From CAZCZY01 sp964503525 (GTDB taxonomy: Bacteria > Patescibacteriota > JAUYIX01), in the NCBI GenBank assembly GCA_964503525.1, contig CAZCZY010000073.1:1-10946 (forward strand): 10,946 bases of DNA. The letters run 5' to 3'. The stretch's first letter is position 1. Every line of letters starts with the position of its first letter. Both the position numbers and the translations under genes were made by a program. Under the pieces are notes generated by a model that saw only the letters and a program-made list of their open reading frames with translations, did not search any database and had not been told where the DNA came from. Below, in pieces: positions 1 through 5,446 of this stretch.

Positions 1-336
1 AAACGCATTGGGCGATTCGTCGGGGATCAAATAGATCTTGGGCGTTGGCAACCCAGCCGTAATACAGACGCTCTCCACTAAATTATAGAGCTCGCGATGA
101 TTTTCCAACTCAACTGGGCGCGCCCCATTAATAGCTAGGGCAATCTTGTCCGAGGCAAAGTAGCCGATTACTGCGCTCGGCACGCCAATGGCTGCCGCCA
201 GCAACACAGCACTCGGCCCGTAATCAGCGGCGTACGCAAAAATCACGCCAATCCCGAGCGCAAAAAGCACTGTCAAAATTACGAGCACAAAGCTCTTGAT
301 TTTGTTCGCGCGGATATGTGTGTAAACCGTTGCCAT
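1..336 (-). CDS. htpX: HtpX-like M48 membrane metalloprotease, N-terminal part
   Basis: This is the first 112 codons of a gene that runs off the left edge of the window. HtpX proteases are zinc-dependent membrane enzymes that degrade damaged membrane proteins. The visible part has a short basic N-terminus, a hydrophobic helix at about residues 16-36, a second at about 41-60, then a soluble stretch ending in GLPTPKIYLIPDESPNAF. That stretch matches the conserved block just before the catalytic region of the M48B family. The HExxH zinc motif lies beyond the window and cannot be checked. The ATG at 336 gives a good two-helix start. No Shine-Dalgarno motif precedes it; instead a -10-like AATACT ends 8 bases upstream, suggesting a leaderless message. 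lemA, its frequent partner, lies upstream on the same strand but is separated by a terminator and an opposite-strand gene. Confidence 0.87.
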   Translation of the reverse strand, partial: MATVYTHIRANKIKSFVLVILTVLFALGIGVIFAYAADYGPSAVLLAAAIGVPSAVIGYFASDKIALAINGARPVELENHRELYNLVESVCITAGLPTPKIYLIPDESPNAF

Positions 337-344
337 GGCCGTTT

Positions 345-373
345 AGTATTGACACAAATCACCACTTATGCAA
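345..373 (-). promoter_or_regulatory. Predicted promoter of htpX
   Basis: On the minus strand TTGCAT (368-373) is followed after 17 bases by AATACT (345-350). Transcription would begin 1-2 bases before the htpX ATG. The -35 is weak (3 of 6 matches) and the -10 fair (4 of 6). The site is superimposed on an opposite-facing promoter. Confidence 0.45.
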
Positions 374-377
374 TATT
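349..377 (+). promoter_or_regulatory. Predicted promoter of the 90-residue gene
   Basis: A perfect TTGACA (349-354) is followed after 17 bases by AATATT (372-377), with a TG one base upstream of the hexamer (369-370, extended -10). The start point would be near 384, giving a leader of about 53 bases before the ATG at 437. The -35 of this promoter overlaps the -10 of the htpX promoter, and its -10 overlaps the htpX -35. Confidence 0.6.
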
Positions 378-420
378 CACACGTTCTTTCCGAAAAAAGC
401 GTTCGAATTAACGTACAAGA

Positions 421-430
421 AAAGAGGTGG
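421..430 (+). promoter_or_regulatory. Strong Shine-Dalgarno site that fixes the start at 437
   Basis: AAAGAGGTGG closely resembles the full anti-16S complement AAAGGAGGTGA and sits 6 bases before ATG 437. It argues against the in-frame ATG at 368, which lies inside the predicted promoter. It is the only strong ribosome binding site seen before any gene in this window. Confidence 0.75.
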
Positions 431-436
431 AATCCG

Positions 437-709
437 ATGGGCCTAACTCTGAACGGCAAACCATATACGCTCAAGAAGGGCGACAGTCTTCTTTTCCATC
501 GCGAACACCAAACGCTGTCTTTTATGGACAGCAACGGCGACGTTCTGTTCAGCGACAATGACAACAAGATTCTTCTTAATTTCGGAGAAGGGATTTTGCC
601 TGAGACGCTAGTGTTCGGAATTGCATCGGCCATTGCAGCTGTGACGGATACAATTCTGGACTGTCGAGAGGCTGCCTCCTCTGCCTACATTCTGTATGCA
701 CTGCGCTGA
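437..709 (+). CDS. Small protein of unknown function (90 residues)
   Basis: I do not recognise this protein. Support for coding comes from context: a good upstream promoter, a strong Shine-Dalgarno site 6 bases before the ATG, and a hairpin with a T-rich tail after the stop. The first half looks like a run of short beta strands and turns (LNGKPYTLKKGD, FMDSNGDVLFSDNDNK). The second half looks like one or two helices, with a hydrophobic stretch at about residues 56-72 (ETLVFGIASAIAAVTDT) that could be a marginal membrane segment. A single cysteine lies in the C-terminal helix. It is transcribed divergently from htpX and convergently towards lemA, so it interrupts what is often a lemA-htpX pair. 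Its conventional leader and ribosome site set it apart from its neighbours. A longer reading from ATG 368 is possible but less likely. Confidence 0.62.
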   Translation: MGLTLNGKPYTLKKGDSLLFHREHQTLSFMDSNGDVLFSDNDNKILLNFGEGILPETLVFGIASAIAAVTDTILDCREAASSAYILYALR

Positions 710-737
710 CCGTTCGGCGCAGAATAAAAAACCAACA

Positions 738-769
738 AAAAAGCCCGAGGCATCTGCCCCGAGCTTTTT
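738..769 (-). terminator. Terminator between the 90-residue gene and lemA
   Basis: Two 14-base arms (738-751 and 756-769) flank a 4-base loop. Read on the minus strand all 14 positions pair, two of them as G-U, and a T run closes the structure, so it should end lemA transcription. On the plus strand the same two positions become C-A mismatches, but the T-rich tail (TTTTTCTTTTT) remains, so it may also stop the convergent 90-residue gene, less efficiently. Confidence 0.75.
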
Positions 770-826
770 CTTTTTGGTTCGAGAGAACTTTGCGATCTGA
801 TGTCTCAAAATAGGAGATAACCGAAC

Positions 827-1396
827 CTAAAACTTAACCTCCGGCGCCTGCTTTTGCTTGGCTACTTCTTCTGGAGTGCCCTCGATCTGGAAGAATTCCT
901 CCTTCTTAAAGCTGAACATGCCGGCCAAGATGTTGTTTGGGAAAACTTCTAGCTTTGTGTTGTAGTCCCTAACTGAGCCGTTGTAAAAGCGACGTGCGGC
1001 TTGGACTTTGTCCTCAGTCATGGACAACTCACGCTGCAAGTCCAAAAAGTTTTGGTTCGACTTGAGCTCGGGGTAGGCTTCTGATACGGCGAACAAAGTC
1101 TTGAGGGTGCCAGCCAAAACGTTTTCTGCTTTGCCTTTTTCTGCGGGGGAGCCAGCCTGCATAGCGGCCGAGCGTGCCTTGGTGACTTCTTCAAAAACCG
1201 ATTTTTCTTGTTTGGCAAATCCGCGGACTGTTTCAACAACGTTGGGAATCAAGTCGTAGCGGCGCTTAAGTTGCACGTCGATGCCGCTCCAGGCGTCTTT
1301 GACCTGGTTACGTAGGCGAATCAATCCATTGTAAACGCCGATCACAAAAATGATCAGCAGGGCAACGATTCCTAATATAATCCAAAGAATAATCAT
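827..1396 (-). CDS. lemA: LemA family membrane-anchored protein
   Basis: This is a full-length LemA family protein (189 residues, the usual size). LemA proteins are anchored by one N-terminal helix and form a helical bundle; their molecular role is not well defined, though they often sit beside htpX. The hydrophobic segment spans about residues 2-22 (ILWIILGIVALLIIFVIGVY). It is followed by the family block YNGLIRLRNQVKDAWSGIDV and QLKRRYDLIPNVVETVRGFA, then EKSVFEEVTKARSA, and near the end YPELKSNQNFLDLQREL and FPNNILAGMFSFKKEEFF. The last 20 residues are polar. No Shine-Dalgarno site is seen; a -10-like TTAAAT (1406-1411) ends 9 bases before the ATG, with no convincing -35. The 98 bases between it and the next gene upstream contain GC-rich short repeats but no T-tailed hairpin, so read-through from that gene is possible. 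Confidence 0.93.
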   Translation of the reverse strand: MIILWIILGIVALLIIFVIGVYNGLIRLRNQVKDAWSGIDVQLKRRYDLIPNVVETVRGFAKQEKSVFEEVTKARSAAMQAGSPAEKGKAENVLAGTLKTLFAVSEAYPELKSNQNFLDLQRELSMTEDKVQAARRFYNGSVRDYNTKLEVFPNNILAGMFSFKKEEFFQIEGTPEEVAKQKQAPEVKF

Positions 1397-1494
1397 GGTG
1401 TGTGGATTTAATGAGTGAGCTTAAGGGTTTCGGTGGTCTAGGTTAGCGCGTTCGGGCGGGGCGTCAAGCGCCTGTAACGTCAGCGCAGCTCCCT

Positions 1495-2025
1495 TCATTT
1501 GCGACCTTTTGGCGCATTACTACCAGTATTGTCCATGGGTCGCGGTTTGATGCCTTGTTTTTCTTCCAATACACGCACGCGATCTGCAAGCGCATAGTAT
1601 GGTCCTGCTGGTGCTGACGTTTCAGCTTTGGAATGCACTTCTGATATTTCGCCAGAGTGCGCGATTATATCTTGACGAACCTCCCCAATGTTGTGGTGGA
1701 TGATGGAAAACTTTGCATCATGCTGATCAAAGCGCGCATCATGCTGATTAAAACGTTCTGACATGTCGTCAAATCCTGCCTTGGTAATGGTAGCCGCTTT
1801 GTCAATTTTGGCGTTTATGACATGTTCGAGATGTCGACTTTCCTTATCGAGCTTCACGTCAAAATGTTTGGTGATCCGCTTAAAGCCCTGTTGCATTTCC
1901 TGGCGCAGTTTTTTTTGCCCCGAGTCGAGCCGCTGTACGCTCTTATCGAGCCGCTGTACGCTCTTATCGAGGCGCTGTACAACGCCGAGAATTTGTGACT
2001 GAGTTGCTTCTTTTGGTTCGGACAT
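1495..2025 (-). CDS. Coiled-coil protein of unknown function
   Basis: This encodes a hydrophilic 176-residue protein with no signal peptide or membrane segment. Residues 17-36 are heptads of the type RLDKSVQ repeated in tandem, followed by long helical stretches. A second short repeat, QHDARFDQHDAKF, lies near residues 93-105. The C-terminal part contains YYALADRVRVLEEKQGIK, a final coiled-coil heptad region, then a disordered tail rich in P, N, G and K. Such proteins usually form elongated homo-oligomers, but no specific family is recognisable. I chose ATG 2025; a TTG three bases further upstream is possible and adds one residue. No Shine-Dalgarno site is present. A promoter-like TTGGCA and ACTAAT pair ends 9 bases upstream, so the message may be nearly leaderless. 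lemA follows on the same strand after 98 bases. Confidence 0.75.
   Translation of the reverse strand: MSEPKEATQSQILGVVQRLDKSVQRLDKSVQRLDSGQKKLRQEMQQGFKRITKHFDVKLDKESRHLEHVINAKIDKAATITKAGFDDMSERFNQHDARFDQHDAKFSIIHHNIGEVRQDIIAHSGEISEVHSKAETSAPAGPYYALADRVRVLEEKQGIKPRPMDNTGSNAPKGRK
1715..1756 (-). repeat. Two 21-base tandem units in the coiled-coil gene
   Basis: Units 1715-1735 and 1736-1756 differ at three positions (GCATCATGCTGATCAAAGCGC against GCATCATGCTGATTAAAACGT). Each encodes one 7-residue step of the form R/K-F-x-Q-H-D-A, so expansion or loss keeps the heptad phase. Confidence 0.8.
1926..1980 (-). repeat. 21-base tandem repeat, 2.6 units, in the coiled-coil gene
   Basis: Units 1926-1946 and 1947-1967 are identical, and a partial third (1968-1980) differs at one base. 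Each unit encodes the heptad KSVQRLD. Exact identity at the DNA level suggests recent slippage or duplication, and the repeat could vary in copy number between strains. Confidence 0.9.
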
Positions 2026-2034
2026 CAATTTGTT

Positions 2035-2064
2035 ATTAGTAACTTAGTTCTCTCAGTGTGCCAA
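2035..2064 (-). promoter_or_regulatory. Predicted promoter of the coiled-coil gene
   Basis: On the minus strand TTGGCA (2059-2064, 5 of 6 matches) is followed after 18 bases by ACTAAT (2035-2040, 4 of 6), ending 9 bases before the ATG. An alternative is TTGACT (2064-2069), 17 bases, TAAGTT (2041-2046). Two T7 runs just upstream (about 2074-2093) resemble an UP element. Confidence 0.5.
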
Positions 2065-2098
2065 GTCAAACATTAAAAAAAGATTAAAAAAACATTAA

Positions 2099-2413
2099 CT
2101 ATTTATTAAAATTCTCGGAGATTTCCCCCAGGGAGTCCGCATGAAGAGTAGCCATGCGGATGTAGTTTCTGAGATCTCCAGAGCATTGCTTGGAGTCAGA
2201 AAACTTGGCATTTACCTTAAGTCCAGCGACTTCTGAAGTGAGTTTCTCAACATTTGAAGCAAGAACGTCGATGGCATGGCAAATAGAAATAACTGCCCCG
2301 TATGTTTGGCCGTTCATGATGTGCCCTTGCTCACGCAAGACGGCAACTTGACCCTGAAGTTTTCCAAAGGAGTCGTCTTCAACGGACGCTTTTCTTCGCC
2401 GTTTTGATTGCAT
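2099..2413 (-). CDS. Small protein of unknown function (104 residues)
   Basis: I do not recognise this protein. It starts with a strongly basic patch (MQSKRRRKAS) and continues with a helical, hydrophilic sequence. Heptad-like hydrophobic spacing (AIDVLASNVEKLTSEVAGLK, about residues 47-66) suggests a short coiled coil. No membrane segment or signal peptide is present. Two cysteines (about residues 45 and 78) are visible. The basic start could contact nucleic acid or membrane, but this is speculation. It lies just upstream of the coiled-coil gene on the same strand, with 73 bases between them that are very T-rich on the coding strand. Upstream, GATACT ends 6 bases before the ATG with no clear -35 and no Shine-Dalgarno site. 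It diverges from the PilM-like gene across a 129-base gap. Confidence 0.6.
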   Translation of the reverse strand: MQSKRRRKASVEDDSFGKLQGQVAVLREQGHIMNGQTYGAVISICHAIDVLASNVEKLTSEVAGLKVNAKFSDSKQCSGDLRNYIRMATLHADSLGEISENFNK

Positions 2414-2525
2414 CCCGACAGTATCAGGTACGAACGTGGAAAATTCGTCACAATCTTTGCAAAAGAGGCATGGTGCGACAAAAAAAGTTCACCTGAGCAT
2501 CACCTCAGCAGACATTTTTTTGTTG

Positions 2526-2534
2526 TGGCACAAT
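2526..2534 (+). promoter_or_regulatory. Possible extended -10 of the PilM-like gene
   Basis: TGGCACAAT fits TGN plus a -10 hexamer (CACAAT, 4 of 6 matches) and ends 8 bases before ATG 2543. A partial -35 (CAGACA, 2509-2514) lies 14 bases upstream of the hexamer, which is too close. Alternatively it pairs at 17 bases with AATAAA (2532-2537). Either reading leaves almost no leader. Confidence 0.35.
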
Positions 2535-2542
2535 AAATTGCA

Positions 2543-3631
2543 ATGGCACTTCCTAAACTACGTCCAAGCACCCGGCAAAATGCCGCTCGTCCGGGAAAAA
2601 AGGTTCGTCACGGAAAAACTGCGCGTCCCATACACCCGGGTAAAACGGCCAAAATCTTGGGTCTCGATTTTGGTGCGCACACTCTCAAACTCTCCGAAGT
2701 AGAACACGGCCCACTCGGTCCCGTCGTCAAAACCTTTGGCATCATGCCCTACCTCCGCAACCGTAACGAACAAGCTGACCTCGTCGCCACGCTAGAAGAA
2801 TTACTCCACGCCGCCCAAACCCAATCCCGCGACGTCCTGCTCGCCGTCCCAGAAACCGACGCTTTTATCCTCACACGTGAGCGCGAGGCGGCTGATTTTA
2901 CCGACCCGGCGCGCGACTTGCCGACGTGGCAGCGTTCGGTTCACCAAAAAATGGACGAACACTTCAGCAGCCAAAACCAAATCTGGCCGATGACGCCCAC
3001 GATCGAACACCACACCGGCACCGCCCGCGCCAGCTTTCTCGCGGTCCCTCAATTAGTAGTCGATTTTTTTAGCGAAATCCTCGATACGGCTGGGCTCAAT
3101 CTCATCGGCGTTCAGCATGTCCCGACCGCACTCGGCCGCTCGTTTGCCGAGACATCCCGCACCGGCGTCCTAGAGTTTGGAGCGGAATCGTCGGGCTGGT
3201 ACGTCTTTGACCACGGCCACCTCACCCAGCGCGCCAACTTGCCCTACGGCTCCGAGGCGCTGACTAAAGCCCTGGCACTGGCCCACGGCTGGAGCCGCGA
3301 TGAGGCCGAAAACCACAAACGCACTCTCATTGGCGATACGAGCACCTGGCCCCAGCCCTCGGCGCAAGTCGTGGATGCCTTTCTCAAGCAATGGTGGGCT
3401 GATCTTTTTCAAAACCTAGCCGAACGCCCGGCACACCTGGAAAAACTTATCCTCAACGGCGGGGGATCCCGCTTTATCCCGGTGCGCGAGTTTGCCTTTA
3501 ACCAATTGGGCCTCCTGCCCGAGGATTGGCAAATGCCGCCCCAAGCCCACGTCGCCGAGGCACTTCGCCCACACCTCGAGCCCAATTTGCCAGTTCTCGT
3601 AAATTCCCTGGCACTCCTGGTATACTCTTAA
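2543..3631 (+). CDS. pilM: Divergent PilM-like actin-fold ATPase, type IV pilus assembly
   Basis: PilM is a cytoplasmic actin-like protein that binds the PilN tail and links the type IV pilus base to its motors. This 362-residue protein shows the fold's motifs: phosphate-1 KILGLDFGAHTLKLSEVE (37-54), phosphate-2 region GVLEFGAESSGWYVFDHG (208-225), the PilM-style LPYGSEALTKALALAHGW (233-250) with AENHKR (255-260), and the adenosine motif LILNGGGSRF (302-311). The phosphate-2 motif is unusual: the normal Asp is Glu211 and the usual Thr is Gly218, so ATP handling may be altered. An in-frame TAA lies 9 bases upstream of the ATG and the next Met is residue 68, so the basic extension of about 36 residues before phosphate-1 is part of the protein. 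pilN and pilO are not adjacent; a CheY-like gene follows after 4 bases. Bases are GC-rich at third positions. An FtsA-like relative is the main alternative. Confidence 0.8.
   Translation: MALPKLRPSTRQNAARPGKKVRHGKTARPIHPGKTAKILGLDFGAHTLKLSEVEHGPLGPVVKTFGIMPYLRNRNEQADLVATLEELLHAAQTQSRDVLLAVPETDAFILTREREAADFTDPARDLPTWQRSVHQKMDEHFSSQNQIWPMTPTIEHHTGTARASFLAVPQLVVDFFSEILDTAGLNLIGVQHVPTALGRSFAETSRTGVLEFGAESSGWYVFDHGHLTQRANLPYGSEALTKALALAHGWSRDEAENHKRTLIGDTSTWPQPSAQVVDAFLKQWWADLFQNLAERPAHLEKLILNGGGSRFIPVREFAFNQLGLLPEDWQMPPQAHVAEALRPHLEPNLPVLVNSLALLVYS
3618..3626 (+). promoter_or_regulatory. Extended -10 inside the end of the PilM-like gene
   Basis: TGGTATACT is a strong extended -10 ending 9 bases before the ATG of the receiver gene. 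It lies in the last codons of the PilM-like gene. No -35 is evident, as is allowed for extended -10 promoters. It could give the receiver gene its own nearly leaderless message alongside any read-through transcript. Confidence 0.5.
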
Positions 3632-3635
3632 CACT

Positions 3636-4019
3636 ATGCCCGCCAAAAAAATAATTTTCTTAGTTGAGGACGATCTCTTTTTGTCCGATATGTATCGAAC
3701 AAAATTCGAACTATCCGGCTATGACGTCCCACATGCGGAGGATGGGGAATCAGCGGTCAACATGATCAAAGAGGCCAAGCCAGACATTATCTTGCTTGAT
3801 ATCGTGCTTCCAAAAAAATCGGGCTTTGACGTGCTCAAAGAGATCAAAATGGATGCGTCCCTCGCAAAAGTCCCCGTGATTTTGCTCACCAACTTGTCCC
3901 AAAAAGACGATGTGGATAAGGGCTTTGAACTGGGAGCAGTGGACTACATTATCAAAGCGCACTTTACGCCGGCTGAGGTCGTCGCCAAGGTAGAAAAGGT
4001 TTTGGGCAGCAAAAAATAG
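3636..4019 (+). CDS. CheY-like single-domain response regulator
   Basis: This 127-residue protein is a complete receiver domain with no output domain, so it should act by binding a partner after phosphorylation. All key residues are present: the acidic pair Asp12 and Asp13 (FLVEDD), the phosphoacceptor Asp55 (IILLDIVLP), Thr85 (VILLTN) and Lys107 (DYIIKAHFTP). There is no Shine-Dalgarno motif before the ATG, which lies 4 bases after the stop of the PilM-like gene. That spacing suggests co-expression and a link to pilus function, as CheY-type regulators control twitching in other bacteria. An internal extended -10 may also drive it alone. No histidine kinase is in the window, so its phosphodonor is unknown. 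It could equally be an orphan regulator of an unrelated pathway. Confidence 0.93.
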   Translation: MPAKKIIFLVEDDLFLSDMYRTKFELSGYDVPHAEDGESAVNMIKEAKPDIILLDIVLPKKSGFDVLKEIKMDASLAKVPVILLTNLSQKDDVDKGFELGAVDYIIKAHFTPAEVVAKVEKVLGSKK

Positions 4020-4085
4020 GCTTAGAAAGTAGCCTAAAAGGGAAAAAATGGGCGGAGGGGCGCTTTCAGCACTTTGGCAAGGATT

Positions 4086-4133
4086 GCTAAAGTTAGCATT
4101 GACTATAAGTTTAGTAATGCTAAAATACTAGTA
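4086..4133. promoter_or_regulatory. Nested inverted repeats over the ATPase promoter (operator candidate)
   Basis: Several palindromic elements overlap the promoter. GCTAA (4086-4090) faces TTAGC (4093-4097). TTAGCATT (4093-4100) and AATGCTAA (4116-4123) form a perfect 8-base inverted repeat with a 15-base spacer. TAGTA (4112-4116) and TACTA (4126-4130) flank the -10, and TACTAGTA (4126-4133) is a palindrome running into the start codon. A repressor bound here would block polymerase. The ATPase itself carries a winged-helix-like segment and could be autoregulatory; this is inference. Confidence 0.5.
4099..4126 (+). promoter_or_regulatory. Promoter of the DUF4143 ATPase gene
   Basis: TTGACT (4099-4104) is followed after 16 bases by TAAAAT (4121-4126), with TGC directly before it (extended -10). 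The hexamer ends 6 bases before ATG 4133, so the predicted start point is the A of the start codon: a leaderless message. Confidence 0.7.
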
Positions 4134-5440
4134 TGAATAATAAGGTAAACAGCCCATTAGTTACGCGCGAGCTTTTTCCCGAAATTGCCAGCCATGTTTT
4201 GAAGTCTAAAGAAATCTCTTTAATTACCGGTTCGCGGCAGGTAGGAAAAAGTGTGCTCTTAAAACAAATTCAAGATCATATCGTTGCCGAAAAAAATATA
4301 AGCGCCGACCAAATCCTCTCGTTCAACCTTGATATTGTGCAAGACTACGAGACACTGCACGACCAACAGTCATTTATTGAGTATTTACGTGACCGGTCTC
4401 GTAGTCGTAAATTGTATGTCTTTGTTGATGAGGCGCAGAAAGTGCCGGACGCCGCTTCTTATTTTAAAGGTGTCTACGATAGTGCGCTCAACATTAAGTT
4501 AATCTTGACCGGTTCCTCCGCTCTCGAAGTCAAGGCCCATATGAAAGAGAGCCTTGCCGGGCGTAAACGTATTTTCTGGTTACCGACTTTTACCTTTTTT
4601 GAGTGTTTATCTCTCTGGGATCCACGTCTTGCCAAGATAATCAATGGCCAAACTCGGCTCGGCACGATTGAGGCGCGCCACGCTCTACTCTTGTATCAAG
4701 AGTATGTTCGCTTTGGCGGCTATCCTCGTGTAGTAATCGCCGATGGGGCAACAGAGAAGCGTGCGCTACTGCGAGAAATCTATGGTAGTTATGTTGAGCG
4801 TGACGCCGTCGGCCTATTGGAGGTATCAAACCGTACAGCTTTTACTCGTCTAATAAAGCTTTTGGCTAGCCAGATTGGACAATTAGTAAATATTGACGAA
4901 CTTGCCATGCATCTAGCGATCAATCGGGGGTCTGTTGAACGGTATCTGCGTATACTTGAGGACACATTTGTAAGTCAGGTTATTCGGCCGTTTTTCCGTA
5001 ATCCACGACAAGAGATAATTAAAGCAGGCAAGGTTTTTTTCCTTGACACAGGCATTAGAAACCTGGCATTAGAAAATTTACAAACATGGTCAGAAAGGGT
5101 TGACAGGGGTCCTCTCCTGGAGAACAGCGTTTTTTCTGATCTCAAGTTTGCCCTGCGCGATGGGGCCACGCTACATTTCTGGCGTACCAAACAAAAAAGC
5201 GAAGTTGATTTTGTTATCGAACATGGCAGCCAGCTTATACCGATTGAAGTCAAATCGGCACTCAAGAAGCCAGCAGTGCCTGAGCCGCTAAGGACATTTA
5301 TTGCTAAGTTCAAACCACGTGATTGTGTGATTATTTCACCTTCATTCACGCATAAAATCATCGAGGTTAACGCTGCCAAAGTACATTTTCTTTATCCGTT
5401 TGAACTGCGACATTTCCTCAAAAATACTTTGCTAGAATAG
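4133..5440 (+). CDS. AAA_14/DUF4143 family ATPase
   Basis: This 435-residue protein has the full two-part architecture of the AAA_14-DUF4143 ATPases, a widespread family of unsettled function often found in variable regions. The N-terminal P-loop domain shows Walker A GSRQVGKS (33-40), Walker B LYVFVDEAQ (94-102, Asp99-Glu100), a sensor-1-like LILTGSSA (123-130) and SLAGR (140-144). The family motifs FGGYPRV (194-200) and YVERDA (220-225) follow. Residues about 237-290 look like a winged helix. The C-terminal part holds a PD-(D/E)XK-like signature, EVDFVIEHG then IEVKSA (Asp359, Glu372, Lys374), which may be a nuclease-like fold. There is no Shine-Dalgarno site. Third codon positions are more A/T-rich than in the PilM-like gene, which suggests separate origin. 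It sits behind a palindrome-rich promoter and ends 6 bases before the transporter gene. Confidence 0.92.
   Translation: MNNKVNSPLVTRELFPEIASHVLKSKEISLITGSRQVGKSVLLKQIQDHIVAEKNISADQILSFNLDIVQDYETLHDQQSFIEYLRDRSRSRKLYVFVDEAQKVPDAASYFKGVYDSALNIKLILTGSSALEVKAHMKESLAGRKRIFWLPTFTFFECLSLWDPRLAKIINGQTRLGTIEARHALLLYQEYVRFGGYPRVVIADGATEKRALLREIYGSYVERDAVGLLEVSNRTAFTRLIKLLASQIGQLVNIDELAMHLAINRGSVERYLRILEDTFVSQVIRPFFRNPRQEIIKAGKVFFLDTGIRNLALENLQTWSERVDRGPLLENSVFSDLKFALRDGATLHFWRTKQKSEVDFVIEHGSQLIPIEVKSALKKPAVPEPLRTFIAKFKPRDCVIISPSFTHKIIEVNAAKVHFLYPFELRHFLKNTLLE
5430..5438 (+). promoter_or_regulatory. Extended -10 at the end of the ATPase gene
   Basis: TGCTAGAAT is a good extended -10 (hexamer TAGAAT) overlapping the last codons of the ATPase gene and ending 8 bases before the transporter ATG at 5447. 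No good -35 is seen at normal spacing. It predicts a nearly leaderless transporter message independent of the ATPase transcript. Confidence 0.5.
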
Positions 5441-5446
5441 TCCGAC

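Noticed and set aside
343..633. Minus-strand open frame opposite the 90-residue gene
   Set aside because: It overlaps the better-supported plus-strand gene and the htpX promoter and has no start signals of its own.
2480..2521. Hairpin CTGAG/CTCAG between an A7 run and a T7 run, possible bidirectional terminator
   Set aside because: The stem is only 5 pairs, the T run is 6 bases away, and it lies between divergent genes with nothing upstream to terminate.
2526..2541. Sigma-54-like promoter TGGCAC...TTGC before the PilM-like gene
   Set aside because: The GG and GC are separated by 11 bases instead of the required 10, and the implied start point would fall inside the coding region.
2436..2702. 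Plus-strand frame overlapping the start of the PilM-like gene
   Set aside because: It shares sequence with the PilM-like gene in another frame, lacks recognisable motifs and has no promoter or ribosome site.
4011..4036. TAGGCT/AGCCTA hairpin at the receiver stop codon, T-tailed on the minus strand
   Set aside because: The T run lies on the strand with no gene to terminate, and on the plus strand no T run follows, so it is probably incidental.
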